Source of the DNA: an uncultured Lachnospiraceae bacterium
GTDB taxonomy: Bacteria > Bacillota > Clostridia > Lachnospirales > Lachnospiraceae
DNA length: 50,246 bases
NCBI GenBank assembly: GCA_910588285.1
Contig: CAJUQB010000023.1
Coordinates: 1-50,246, forward strand
Direction of reading: 5' to 3'
Below the pieces are notes generated by a model. That model did not search any database, was not told where the DNA came from, and saw only the letters and a program-made list of their open reading frames with translations. Of the stretch, positions 32,231-41,017 are shown in pieces. The translations under genes were made by a program, and so were the position numbers. Position 1 is the first letter of the stretch, and every line of letters starts with the position of its first letter.

Positions 32231-32276
32231 GGACTGTGAAAAGTGCCGGACCGGCATATATTTTCACAGTCCTTTT
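32231..32276 (+). terminator. Terminator after nrdD
   Basis: GGACTGTGAAAA (32231-32242) pairs with TTTTCACAGTCC (32261-32272); the loop holds a second short stem TGCCGG/CCGGCA. Four T follow. Confidence 0.85.
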
Positions 32277-32558
32277 CACTGTTTTCATAAGGCTCTGGAG
32301 GGCTGCATTTGTTTGCCCGTAAGGAGGGATTACCTACTTACGCTTGTTCCGATCATATAAGTAATTTCAATCAGAACCACCTCAAGGGGCTTCAGGCAAA
32401 GGTCAAAATGCAGCTGCCGCCCGCTTTTGGTGGTGAACACACATGGCCATTTGGATCATGTAGCCGGAAGTGAAAGGCTATTCGAATAAAAAAGAGAATG
32501 GAGTTGTGGTTTGCAGCATTTTCGTTTATACTTATCTTTATATCTAAAATAGTAAGGA
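32277..32558. other. Gap without a recognised gene
   Basis: No reading frame with a ribosome binding site or family pattern was seen on either strand. It may hold decayed sequence linked to the broken toxin-antitoxin locus that follows. Confidence 0.5.
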
Positions 32559-32603
32559 AAGCCGCAGTAAAAGCAGGGGATGCGCCTGGTTTTACTGCGG
32601 CTT
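32559..32603. repeat. Long hairpin with perfect 14-bp arms
   Basis: AAGCCGCAGTAAAA (32559-32572) and TTTTACTGCGGCTT (32590-32603); after one G-G mismatch CAGG pairs with CCTG, leaving a 7-base loop. There is no T-run. Could be a terminator remnant, a small mobile repeat or a structured RNA. Confidence 0.75.
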
Positions 32604-32655
32604 GTGCAGGTGCCATGGGTATGTGGATGCGGTTATGGCGTAGAAAGAAGTTGGT

Positions 32656-32859
32656 ATGATAATAGATATGGTGATGGAAGAAATTGTCCGGATTGCCAAG
32701 GAGGAGCGGGTGAAGCAGGCATTGCTCTTTGGGTCGAGGGCAAAGGGGACGGCAAGAGAAAGGAGCGACATTGATACCTTATATACCATAGATATCGTGG
32801 ATTTAAATACTTGTAAAAATGGATTGCTGCTGGAGGATATCGAAAAATATGGAAGATAA
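32656..32859 (+). pseudogene. MNT nucleotidyltransferase antitoxin with internal deletion
   Basis: A 67-residue remnant of a minimal nucleotidyltransferase, which in MNT/HEPN pairs is the antitoxin and adenylylates the toxin. The start (M-I-I-D-M-V-M-E-E-I-V-R-I-A-K) and the motif L-F-G-S-R-A-K-G and D-I-D are intact. Right after D-I-D the chain jumps to L-Y-T-I-D-I-V-D-L-N, removing roughly 25 residues that normally include the third catalytic Asp region, and the end is short. The deletion is in frame. The HEPN partner overlaps its end by 11 bases. Confidence 0.7.
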
Positions 32860-33262
32860 ATATTTGAAAAGGTTTGAGAGTTTTCAGCGCTCGCTGGATG
32901 CGCTGGCAGAGGCGCGGGAGCGCGACATGACAGATTCCTTTGTGCTGAGCGGCACCAGCGCAAAGTTTTCTATAACCTTTGAACTGGCATGGAAGGTCAT
33001 GAAAGATATTTTGACCGGTTATTACGACATGACAGATTTTGTATCCGGTTCTCCCAAGGAAGTGCTGAAAAGGGCATTTTCTGCGGAACTGATTTCCGAT
33101 GACCAGTGGCTTATGATGCTGTGTGTGCGCAATGAGCTGGCCTATGATTATGATTCGGAAATTATTAAAGAGCGATGCCAGGATATTACGGAATCCTATA
33201 TTGATCTGTTCTATGAGTTTTCCGGCAGGGTGAATCAGCTGTATGAAGAAGCCCAAAGATAG
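32849..33262 (+). CDS. HEPN-domain toxin-like protein (nucleotidyltransferase-substrate-binding type)
   Basis: A 137-residue helical protein of the HI0074/NTase_sub_bind group, partner of the MNT gene. I start it at 32849 (M-E-D-K-Y-L-K-R-F). In this group the RNase motif is R-N-x-x-x-H; here it reads R-N-E-L-A-Y, so the expected His is Tyr, a change of one base from CAT to TAT. That would probably abolish toxin activity. With the antitoxin broken, the locus looks like a disarmed toxin-antitoxin remnant. Other family members keep their role without toxicity, so residual function is possible. Confidence 0.8.
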   Translation: MEDKYLKRFESFQRSLDALAEARERDMTDSFVLSGTSAKFSITFELAWKVMKDILTGYYDMTDFVSGSPKEVLKRAFSAELISDDQWLMMLCVRNELAYDYDSEIIKERCQDITESYIDLFYEFSGRVNQLYEEAQR

Positions 33263-33293
33263 GGCAAAGATGACAAAAGCCCTACAAAAAGGA

Positions 33294-33322
33294 TTGAGTT
33301 TTGATGAAAAATATGTTAGAAT
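33294..33322 (+). promoter_or_regulatory. Orphan promoter candidate
   Basis: TTGAGT, 17 bases, TAGAAT. It points into 33323-33471, where no gene was recognised, and toward the structured repeat and pyrC. In the 382-base gap 33263-33644 this and the repeat are the only features seen. Confidence 0.5.
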
Positions 33323-33471
33323 TTTTTCAAGCAATGAATTCAGAACGTTGATCTATATTTCTTTGGGCTGCCCATATATAACCCTCTGTACATTCGAACT
33401 CCTTGCTTACTATCCCAAATAACAGCAGGGAGACGTAAGATTCTTCCTGCATAGAAATGTGAAAGGAAGAA

Positions 33472-33578
33472 GTTACTGTTCACACAGGACTGTGCACTTG
33501 CTGCAAAGTCCGTAAGAAAGTGATTCAGGGGTGAGCAAATCCTATTCGCGCAGCGAATTTTAAAGGGATTTACGTAAC
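33472..33578 (+). repeat. Second copy of the structured intergenic repeat
   Basis: Starts GTTACTGTTCAC (33472) and ends GTAAC (33574-33578). Hairpin 1 is GGACTGTGCA/TGCAAAGTCC with loop CTTGC (one mismatch). The linker TGATTCAGGGGTGAG (33521-33535) matches the first copy at all but one position. The next stem is AAATCC (33537-33542)/GGATTT (33566-33571) enclosing ATTCGC/GCGAAT with loop GCA. Paired positions differ from the copy at 7813-7959 but still pair. It lacks hairpin 3. Confidence 0.72.
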
Positions 33579-33644
33579 CCAAAGGAATTCCTGCATTTTC
33601 TGAAAAATTGATAAAAATAGAAATGGCAAAGGGGTGTTTTTACA

Positions 33645-34940
33645 ATGAGCATTTTAATCAAGAACGGACATGTGATTGATCCGGCAACGAAAACGGATGG
33701 GATTATGGATATCCTGATCGAGGAGGACAGGATTGCAGAGATTGCCAAGGAGATTCGGGAAGAGGCAGATAAGGTACTGGATGCCAAGGGCTGCTATGTG
33801 ATGCCCGGCTTTATCGACCTGCATGTGCATCTCCGGGATCCGGGGCTGGAGTACAAGGAGACGGTGGAGACCGGCGCCAGGGCGGCTGCCCGGGGAGGCT
33901 TTACCACGATCCTTGCCATGCCAAATACCAAGCCGGTGGTGGACAATGGCGATGTGGTGCGCTATGTCCACAATAAGGCCAAGACCATTGGGATTACCAA
34001 TGTGCTGCAGATTGGCGCCATTACCCGGGGGCAGCATGGGGAACAGCTGGCGGATATTGACAGTATGGTGGATGCCGGGATCCCGGCTGTCAGCGAGGAC
34101 GGTAAATCTGTAATGAATGCCCAGCTGTACCGGGAGGCCATGACCCTGGCCGTAAAATACGACATCCCGGTGCTGGCCCACTGTGAGGACAGGAACCTGG
34201 CTGGCAGCGGTGTGATGAACCAGGACGAGAAGGCAGATGAGCTTCAGCTGCCGGGAATCACCAATTCCGTGGAGGATGTAATTGTGGCCAGGGATATCCT
34301 TTTGGCCAAGGAGACAGGGGCAAGGCTCCACCTGTGCCATTGCTCCACAAAGGACAGTGTGGCTATGGTAGCCGCAGCAAAGGCGGAGGGGCTTCCAGTG
34401 AGCGCAGAGGTGTGCCCCCATCATTTTATCCTGACCAGCGGGGATATTCCGGGGGATGATGCCAATTACAAGATGAATCCGCCTCTGCGGAGCGAGGAGG
34501 ACCGCCAGGCGCTGATCCAGGGGCTGAAGGACGGCACTATTGATGTGATTGCCACGGACCATGCGCCCCACAGCAGAGAGGAGAAGTGCCTTCCAATGAA
34601 AAAGGCGCCCTTTGGCATCGTGGGGCTTGAGACAGCGGCAGCGCTGACCTACACGGAATTGGTGGAGCCGGGCATTCTGACGGTGACGGAGATGGCAGAG
34701 AAGATGAGCTGCAATCCGGCCAGGGTGGCCGGGCTGGACGGAGGAAGCCTTGCGGTGGGAAGGAGAGCAGATCTTGTGATATTCGATCCTCAGAAGGAGT
34801 ATGTGATCGATGCCGCAGAGTTTGCATCCAAGGGGCGCAGTACGCCCTTCCATGGGCGAAAGGTAAGGGGCCAGGTGGCGGCTACTGTTTATGAGGGCCG
34901 GCTGGTATATCAAAGGAGTGCCCATTCGGAGAACAGATAA
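33645..34940 (+). CDS. pyrC: Dihydroorotase
   Basis: A 431-residue amidohydrolase (class I dihydroorotase) that closes carbamoyl-aspartate to dihydroorotate. The metal-binding H-V-H-L-R-D-P-G, the M-P-N-T-K-P motif and the late T-D-H-A-P-H are all present. AAAGGGGTG precedes the ATG. First of four pyrimidine genes in tight order; no PyrR-type attenuator was seen upstream. Confidence 0.95.
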   Translation: MSILIKNGHVIDPATKTDGIMDILIEEDRIAEIAKEIREEADKVLDAKGCYVMPGFIDLHVHLRDPGLEYKETVETGARAAARGGFTTILAMPNTKPVVDNGDVVRYVHNKAKTIGITNVLQIGAITRGQHGEQLADIDSMVDAGIPAVSEDGKSVMNAQLYREAMTLAVKYDIPVLAHCEDRNLAGSGVMNQDEKADELQLPGITNSVEDVIVARDILLAKETGARLHLCHCSTKDSVAMVAAAKAEGLPVSAEVCPHHFILTSGDIPGDDANYKMNPPLRSEEDRQALIQGLKDGTIDVIATDHAPHSREEKCLPMKKAPFGIVGLETAAALTYTELVEPGILTVTEMAEKMSCNPARVAGLDGGSLAVGRRADLVIFDPQKEYVIDAAEFASKGRSTPFHGRKVRGQVAATVYEGRLVYQRSAHSENR

Positions 34941-34955
34941 AGAAAGGATAAGAAC

Positions 34956-35885
34956 ATGATCAACAGACTGATTGCAAAGATTCAACAGACACACGCCCCG
35001 ATTGTGGTGGGCCTGGATCCCATGTTAAGCTATATCCCGGAGCATGTGCTAGAGAAGTCATTCAAAGAATTCGGGGAGACGCTGGAGGGGGCGGCAGATG
35101 CCATCTGGCAGTTTAACAGGGCCATTGTGGATGCCACCTGCGACCTGATCCCGGCGGTGAAGCCTCAGATTGCCATGTACGAGCAGTTTGGCATTCCGGG
35201 GCTGGAGGTATTTGAACGGACCGTATCCTATTGCCAGGAGAAGGGGCTCATTGTGATTGGCGATATCAAACGGGGCGATATTGGCTCCACCTCCGCAGCT
35301 TATGCAACAGGCCATATTGGAACCGTGTCGGTAGGAGGCAATGCCTTCGCTCCCTTCCACGAGGATTTTGTGACAGTGAACCCCTATTTGGGGACAGACG
35401 GTGTGAAGCCCTTTGTGGATGTGTGCAGGGAAGAGAAAAAGGGGCTGTTTATTCTGGTAAAGACCTCCAACCCCTCCAGCGGAGAATTTCAGGATCGACA
35501 GATTGAGGGAAGGCCCCTGTATGAGTGGGTTGGTGAGAAGGTGGCCCAGTGGGGAGCAGACTGTATGGGAGATTCCTACAGCTATGTTGGAGCAGTGGTA
35601 GGCGCCACCTATCCGGAGATGGGGAAGGCGCTGCGCAGGATTATGCCAAAGAGCTACATCCTGGTGCCCGGCTACGGTGCCCAGGGCGGCCAGGGGAAGG
35701 ATCTGGTTCATTTTTTCAATGAAGACGGCCTGGGAGCCATTGTCAATTCTTCCCGGGGGATCATTGCGGCATACAAACAGGAGCAGTATGCATCTTATGG
35801 GGCAGAGCATTTTGCAGAGGCTTCCCGGGCGGCAGTGGAGGCAATGATTGCGGATATTGACAGCGCACTGAAGGAGGCAAAATAG
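34956..35885 (+). CDS. pyrF: Orotidine-5'-phosphate decarboxylase
   Basis: A 309-residue OMP decarboxylase of the longer type 2. The catalytic D-x-K-x-x-D appears as G-D-I-K-R-G-D-I-G-S-T, and the start V-V-G-L-D-P-M and the phosphate-binding V-P-G-Y-G-A-Q-G-G fit. AAAGGATAAG lies before the ATG. It follows pyrC by 15 bases. Confidence 0.95.
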   Translation: MINRLIAKIQQTHAPIVVGLDPMLSYIPEHVLEKSFKEFGETLEGAADAIWQFNRAIVDATCDLIPAVKPQIAMYEQFGIPGLEVFERTVSYCQEKGLIVIGDIKRGDIGSTSAAYATGHIGTVSVGGNAFAPFHEDFVTVNPYLGTDGVKPFVDVCREEKKGLFILVKTSNPSSGEFQDRQIEGRPLYEWVGEKVAQWGADCMGDSYSYVGAVVGATYPEMGKALRRIMPKSYILVPGYGAQGGQGKDLVHFFNEDGLGAIVNSSRGIIAAYKQEQYASYGAEHFAEASRAAVEAMIADIDSALKEAK

Positions 35886-35892
35886 TAGGAAG

Positions 35893-36660
35893 ATGGCTGG
35901 AAAATGGAGAGAGCAGGCAGTAATTATCCGTCAGGAGGAGCTTTCCTACGGGATATATAACATGTGGATCAAGACAGACCAGATTGCAAAGAATGCAAAG
36001 CCAGGGCAGTTTATATCTATTTACTGCCGGGACGGCAGCAGGCTGCTTCCAAGGCCCATCAGCATTTGTGAGCTGGATCGGACAGACGGAGCCCTGCGGG
36101 TGGTATACCGCGTGGCAGGAAAGGGGACAGAGGAATTTTCCACCTTCCGGACAGGAGAACAGATTGAGATTGTGGGGCCTCTGGGGAATGGCTTCCCCAG
36201 GAAGGATAAGAAGGCCTTCCTCATTGGCGGAGGGATTGGAATTCCGCCTATGCTGCAGCTGGCCAAGGAGCTGAGCTGTGAGAAGCAGATTGTGCTGGGC
36301 TACCGGGACGAGCTGTTTTTGCAGGAGGAATTTAAAAAGCACGGAAGCCTGTACATTGCAACTGAGGACGGCAGCTTTGGCACAGAGGGAAATGTATTGG
36401 ATGCCATTCGGGAGAATGGTCTTGAGGCAGAGATTATCTATGCCTGCGGGCCCACGCCCATGCTTCGGGCAGTGAAGGAATATGCGGCAAAGAAGGGAAT
36501 CGAGTGCTGGCTGTCCCTGGAGGAGCGGATGGCCTGCGGGATCGGGGCCTGCCTGGCCTGCGTCTGCAGGTCAAAGGAAAAGGACGAGCACACCAATGTA
36601 CATAACAAGCGTATTTGCAAGGAGGGGCCGGTGTTTCGGGCAGAGGAGGTGGAGCTGTAA
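35893..36660 (+). CDS. pyrK: Dihydroorotate dehydrogenase electron transfer subunit
   Basis: A 255-residue FAD/[2Fe-2S] protein that carries electrons from PyrD to NAD. The FAD site is L-P-R-P-I-S-I, the NAD-binding G-G-G-I-G-I-P-P and the C-terminal cluster C-G-I-G-A-C-L-A-C-V-C. It ends in a TAATG overlap with pyrD, so the two subunits are coupled. Confidence 0.96.
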   Translation: MAGKWREQAVIIRQEELSYGIYNMWIKTDQIAKNAKPGQFISIYCRDGSRLLPRPISICELDRTDGALRVVYRVAGKGTEEFSTFRTGEQIEIVGPLGNGFPRKDKKAFLIGGGIGIPPMLQLAKELSCEKQIVLGYRDELFLQEEFKKHGSLYIATEDGSFGTEGNVLDAIRENGLEAEIIYACGPTPMLRAVKEYAAKKGIECWLSLEERMACGIGACLACVCRSKEKDEHTNVHNKRICKEGPVFRAEEVEL

Positions 36661-37562
36661 TGAATACAAAGGTAACGCTTGCCGGGATTACGCTGAAGAA
36701 TCCCATAATGACTGCCTCCGGAACCTTTGGCTCCGGTCAGGAATACGGAGAATTTGTAGATCTCAACCGTCTGGGAGCTGTTGTGACCAAGGGAGTGGCC
36801 AGTGTTCCCTGGGAGGGCAACCCCACGCCCCGAATTGCGGAGACCTATGGCGGCATGCTGAATGCAGTGGGACTGCAGAACCCTGGGATAGACGTGTTTG
36901 TACAGCGGGACATTCCGTTCTTAAGCCAGTATGATACAAAGATAATTGTCAATGTCTGCGGGAAATCCACAGAGGATTACTGCCAGGTGGTGGAGCGGCT
37001 GGCAGATCAGCCGGTGGATCTGCTGGAGATCAATATTTCCTGCCCCAATGTGAAGGAGGGCGGCATTGCCTTTGGCCAGGATCCGAAGGCAGTGGAGGCC
37101 ATTACCAGGGCAGTGAAGAAATGCGCAAAGCAGCCCATTATCATGAAGCTGAGCCCCAATGTGACGGATATAGCCACAATGGCAAAGGCTGCGGAGGCAG
37201 GAGGTGCAGATGTGCTGTCCCTGATCAATACGATTACGGGAATGAAGATTGACATCCATCGAAGAACCTTTGCCCTTGCCAACAGGACCGGAGGGCTTTC
37301 GGGCCCTGCAATCCATCCGGTGGCGGTTCGTATGGTGTACGAGGTGGCCCAGGCAGTGAGCCTTCCGATTATCGGTATGGGAGGGGTACAGTGCTGGGAG
37401 GATGCCATTGAGCTGATGCTGGCAGGGGCTACGGCCGTTTCGGTGGGAACTGCCAATTTCCACAATCCCATGGCTGCTGCAGAGATTGCGGAGGGAATAT
37501 GGAATTTCATGGAGAATGAGGGCATTGAGGATATTAACGAGTTAGTGGGGGCAGTGCTCTAG
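36660..37562 (+). CDS. pyrD: Dihydroorotate dehydrogenase, class 1B catalytic subunit
   Basis: A 300-residue FMN enzyme oxidising dihydroorotate to orotate. The catalytic Cys is in N-I-S-C-P-N, typical of class 1, and the FMN phosphate-binding G-M-G-G-V and A-T-A-V-S-V-G-T-A are present. The ATG overlaps the pyrK stop. pyrE does not follow; a long hairpin ends the operon. Confidence 0.97.
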   Translation: MNTKVTLAGITLKNPIMTASGTFGSGQEYGEFVDLNRLGAVVTKGVASVPWEGNPTPRIAETYGGMLNAVGLQNPGIDVFVQRDIPFLSQYDTKIIVNVCGKSTEDYCQVVERLADQPVDLLEINISCPNVKEGGIAFGQDPKAVEAITRAVKKCAKQPIIMKLSPNVTDIATMAKAAEAGGADVLSLINTITGMKIDIHRRTFALANRTGGLSGPAIHPVAVRMVYEVAQAVSLPIIGMGGVQCWEDAIELMLAGATAVSVGTANFHNPMAAAEIAEGIWNFMENEGIEDINELVGAVL

Positions 37563-37623
37563 AGCGAACCTTGTATGCGATAGTACTGGTACAGCATATG
37601 AATGCAATACTGTACTGGAAATG

Positions 37624-37686
37624 ATATGCTCCCTTCCGGGCGGGCAGGTGAAAGAACACAACCTGTCTGCCTGGAAGGGAGCATAT
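37624..37686. terminator. 26-bp hairpin after the pyr operon
   Basis: ATATGCTCCCTTCC starts the left arm (37624-37649) and GGAAGGGAGCATAT ends the right arm (37661-37686); all 26 positions pair, three as G-U in RNA, around an 11-base loop. The T-run is weak (TTTA), so it may act as a terminator or be a repeat element. Confidence 0.7.
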
Positions 37687-37738
37687 TTATGTCAGAAAAA
37701 CAAAAGAATATGATTGTAAGAGGATTGTATTTTAACAT

Positions 37739-37767
37739 TTTACAAGGGGGCGGCGATAAGGTACAAT
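37739..37767 (+). promoter_or_regulatory. Promoter of the YesM/YesN operon
   Basis: TTTACA, 17 bases, TACAAT, only 6 bases before the ATG at 37774, so the transcript may be nearly leaderless or a downstream start may be used. Confidence 0.5.
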
Positions 37768-37773
37768 GAGGAT

Positions 37774-39495
37774 ATGGAAAATACATTTATCTACAAAATA
37801 AAAAATAAAATCATGCTGATGATTCTGCTGGCCAGCATCCCCTGCCTGCTGTATTCCCTGTATTCCTCTTATCGGTATTATAAGTATGCCAGAAATATGA
37901 TTGTTGAGGAGAAGGAGGCATTGGCTGAGGAGATGACCCAGAACCTTAATTTTCAGCTGGGATATTATGAGAATATTACCCTGACGACCTATTTCAATGA
38001 AACGATCCTGGATTATATCAATGGCGGCGACTACAGAGAGAAGGATGCCAATGTGGAGGCGTATTTGAAGGGAATCGTGAATTCGGAGGGGAATGTGGAG
38101 TCCGTGGTGTTGGAACTGGGAGATATCCGGTACGAGGAAGGATACAGGTATCATAATCTGGAGGAGTATCTTGGCAAGCACAGGGAGGCAGTCCTTGAGA
38201 AAAAGGGCAAGGTGCTCTGGATTCCCACGGAAACCATGTCAGCCCGTTACCACTCGGATCTTAAGACATTTGCCCTGGCCCGTGCAATCAATTCCAGGGA
38301 AGGGACAGTTGGGACGCTGTGGATGTTTTTTCCTGCACAGTCCATCTCTGATTTTCTCCGTTATCAGAGGCTGGAGCAGGAAGGAATTGATTTCTATATT
38401 CTGGCTGACGACGGAAGGATAATCTGCAGCAGCCGTTCAGACCGCGACGGGACTGTGATCAGGGAGGAGGATATCCCGGAAAAGCCTATTGTGGTGACCA
38501 TGCAGTCCAAAACCACAAAATGGCATACCACGGTTGTGATAGATTCCCAGGTTATATTCCGGCCGGTGGAAGCCCTCCAGCGGGTAATCTGGATCCTGAC
38601 GTTTCTGTCATTGCTGCTCCTGGTATTGATCTATCTGTACATGACAAAGACCATCTTTGGGCCGGTTCAAAGGCTGTCCCAGGGCATGCGGCAGGTATCA
38701 CGGAAGGAATTTGAAAAGATTCTGCCCCATTCCAGGAAGAGGGCCAGTCATACGGATGAGATGGGGATGCTGATCGAAAATTATAATCTGATGATTGATG
38801 AGATCCAGCGGCTGATGCTGGAGGTCCGGGAGGAGGAAAAGGCCAAAAATGAAGAGAAGATGAAGGCATTATCCATGCAGATCAGCCCGCATTTTGTGTT
38901 CAATACCTTAAATACAGTACGCTGGATGGCAATTTCCAATAAGCAGACGAACATCAAGCGAATGATTGAAAGCCTGATTGCGCTGATGAAATGCGTTACT
39001 TATACGAAAATCGAGGAGATTACTGTAGCAGAGGAGCTGGAGCTTCTGGAAGCCTATATCTATATTCAAAAAATGCGTTTTGTAAATTTTGACGTGCAGT
39101 ATCAGGTGGAGGAGGAGACAAAGGGCTTCCGGATCCAGAAGCTGCTGCTGCAGCCCCTGGTGGAAAACTGTATTCTTCATGCATTTCGGGGCAGGAAGCA
39201 GGGCGGTGTAATTACAGTCCGGATCCTGCGAAGAACCGATGTCCTTCATATTTTTATTGAGGATAACGGAGTGGGATTTGAACCAAAGGAGCATATAGGG
39301 GTACAGAAGAAGGAACCTGCTTCCCCAGAAGAGCATGTGGGAATCTATAATGTGATGCAGCGGATTTTTCTAAGCTATGGCAGTGATTACGGAGTGGAGC
39401 TTCAGAGTAAGACAGGAGAGGGAACGATGGTACATCTGACCCTGCCGGTGGTAAAAGGAGAAGCATATGATTCGAGTTGTGGTGGTGGAGGATGA
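37774..39495 (+). CDS. Sensor histidine kinase, YesM type
   Basis: A 573-residue sensor kinase. Membrane helices lie at about 11-31 and 275-297 and enclose an extracellular sensing domain; a HAMP linker follows. The His_kinase domain has I-S-P-H-F-V-F-N-T-L-N with the phospho-acceptor His, and the ATPase shows E-D-N-G-V-G-F. The response regulator gene starts 29 bases before its stop. Such pairs usually switch on carbohydrate uptake genes next door, here the ABC importer. The ATG at 37774 has GAGGATATG upstream. Confidence 0.95.
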   Translation: MENTFIYKIKNKIMLMILLASIPCLLYSLYSSYRYYKYARNMIVEEKEALAEEMTQNLNFQLGYYENITLTTYFNETILDYINGGDYREKDANVEAYLKGIVNSEGNVESVVLELGDIRYEEGYRYHNLEEYLGKHREAVLEKKGKVLWIPTETMSARYHSDLKTFALARAINSREGTVGTLWMFFPAQSISDFLRYQRLEQEGIDFYILADDGRIICSSRSDRDGTVIREEDIPEKPIVVTMQSKTTKWHTTVVIDSQVIFRPVEALQRVIWILTFLSLLLLVLIYLYMTKTIFGPVQRLSQGMRQVSRKEFEKILPHSRKRASHTDEMGMLIENYNLMIDEIQRLMLEVREEEKAKNEEKMKALSMQISPHFVFNTLNTVRWMAISNKQTNIKRMIESLIALMKCVTYTKIEEITVAEELELLEAYIYIQKMRFVNFDVQYQVEEETKGFRIQKLLLQPLVENCILHAFRGRKQGGVITVRILRRTDVLHIFIEDNGVGFEPKEHIGVQKKEPASPEEHVGIYNVMQRIFLSYGSDYGVELQSKTGEGTMVHLTLPVVKGEAYDSSCGGGG

Positions 39496-41017
39496 GATGC
39501 TGGTGCGCATCGGTATGAAAATGTGCATCAGTGAATATGATCCCAAGCTAACGGTTGTGGAGGACTTCGCCTCAGGAGAAGAGGCATTGGAATACTTCAG
39601 GTATCATACAGCGGACGTGCTGGTGACAGATATCCGCCTGGGCGGAATGACAGGACTGGAGCTGATCCGGCAGCTAAAATCCTCCCATGCCCAGATGGAG
39701 CGCATGGTGACGATCATTCTCAGCTGTTATGAGGATTTTTCCTATGCCAAGGAGGCCATTGCCCTGGGAGTCAACAGCTATGTGTTAAAGCATGAGATTG
39801 GGGAGGAGGAGCTGCCGCAGTTGATTCTGGAACAGTACCAGCGGAAGAAATCAAAGGCTGTACCAGGATTTCTGGGGTATATGGAAGAGGCGCAGCAAAC
39901 GGTCAGAGAGGGCTTTGGAGAAGCATTCTGCATGGCTGCCTTTGTACTGCGCCGGGAAGGGGAACGGTATCGCACCAAATGGCAGGAAATCAGTGTGGAG
40001 ATTCTGCTGGAGGTCCTGCAGAAGCACCTGAAGGATGAGGGGCTGGGAGAATGCTTCACATACCACGGGCAGGAGGTGTGCGCCATGCTCCGGTTTGCGC
40101 GTAAGGAGGAGCTGTCCGGCAGCAGGGAACGGATCCAACGTTTTTTTGGGGAGGCGGTTTCCAGTGTTACGAATTACTTTAACCGGAACCTGTATATGGC
40201 AGTTTCAAGGCCATATGATGACCTGAAGGAAACAAAGGCTGTTTATCAGGAGACCCTGGAGTGGCTGGACCAGAGCTTTTATTATGAGAAGCCCTTCTGC
40301 CTGTGGGTGGAGGATATACCGAAAAGCAGGGACAGCCAGCCGGAATTAAGGCTGCTCCGGGAGGAGATATTCCGGGAAGGCTGGTATCAGAATATGTGCC
40401 ATGAGACAGGGCTCTTCCTGCAGCGCTGCTGCAGTGCCAGCGTGCCTGTGAAGGAAGTGAAATTCAAGATAATCAAGCTCTTAAGTGAGCTGGAGCTGTA
40501 TCTGGAGCAGAACTGCGGGGGCCTTACCTATGGGGATATTTTTGGGGAAGCCAATTATCTGGATTACCGGCAGGTAGAGGAGTTTGACTCGGCACAGCAG
40601 CTGCAGGAGGCGCTTCTGGAGGTTTACCGGGTGACTGTGCTGGATGTGGAGAGCCGCAGCGACAGCTTTTTGGGCATTGAGCAATATATTCGGGAGAATT
40701 ATGCCAGGCAGATTACCCTGGCGGACATGGCTCAGCAGTTCCATATGAACCCGGTTTATTTTTGCCAGTATTTTAAGAAGAAAAAAGGCATCCCCTATGT
40801 GCAGTATTTAAATCAGATTCGAATCGAGGAGGCGAAGAAGCTGCTGCAGCTGGGAGAGCTGTCCATTGATCAGATTGCAGAAAAAACCGGCATTGGAAAT
40901 GCCAATTATTTTGGAAGGCTCTTTAAAAAGCTGACGGGTATGACCGCAGGGGAATATCGAAAGCGAAATGCAGATCTTAATCATGCGAAAAATCTTAATA
41001 ATATGAAGAAATCTTAA
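39467..41017 (+). CDS. Response regulator, YesN/AraC type
   Basis: A 516-residue regulator. The receiver has the phospho-acceptor Asp in L-V-T-D-I-R-L-G-G-M-T-G-L and ends at about 120. The middle domain is unassigned. The C-terminus is a paired AraC helix-turn-helix (I-T-L-A-D-M-A-Q-Q-F-H-M-N-P-V-Y-F, I-D-Q-I-A-E-K-T-G-I-G-N-A-N-Y-F). AAAAGGAG lies before the ATG inside the kinase gene, overlapping it by 29 bases. It probably binds the promoter of the ABC importer. The final codons lie in a 19-bp repeat array. Confidence 0.95.
   Translation: MIRVVVVEDEMLVRIGMKMCISEYDPKLTVVEDFASGEEALEYFRYHTADVLVTDIRLGGMTGLELIRQLKSSHAQMERMVTIILSCYEDFSYAKEAIALGVNSYVLKHEIGEEELPQLILEQYQRKKSKAVPGFLGYMEEAQQTVREGFGEAFCMAAFVLRREGERYRTKWQEISVEILLEVLQKHLKDEGLGECFTYHGQEVCAMLRFARKEELSGSRERIQRFFGEAVSSVTNYFNRNLYMAVSRPYDDLKETKAVYQETLEWLDQSFYYEKPFCLWVEDIPKSRDSQPELRLLREEIFREGWYQNMCHETGLFLQRCCSASVPVKEVKFKIIKLLSELELYLEQNCGGLTYGDIFGEANYLDYRQVEEFDSAQQLQEALLEVYRVTVLDVESRSDSFLGIEQYIRENYARQITLADMAQQFHMNPVYFCQYFKKKKGIPYVQYLNQIRIEEAKKLLQLGELSIDQIAEKTGIGNANYFGRLFKKLTGMTAGEYRKRNADLNHAKNLNNMKKS

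Noticed and set aside
33340..33582. 80-residue minus-strand frame in the gap before pyrC
   Set aside because: It runs through the structured repeat and has no family resemblance or convincing ribosome binding site.
33579..33644. PyrR-type attenuator before pyrC
   Set aside because: No terminator or anti-terminator pair or PyrR binding loop was seen in the short leader.
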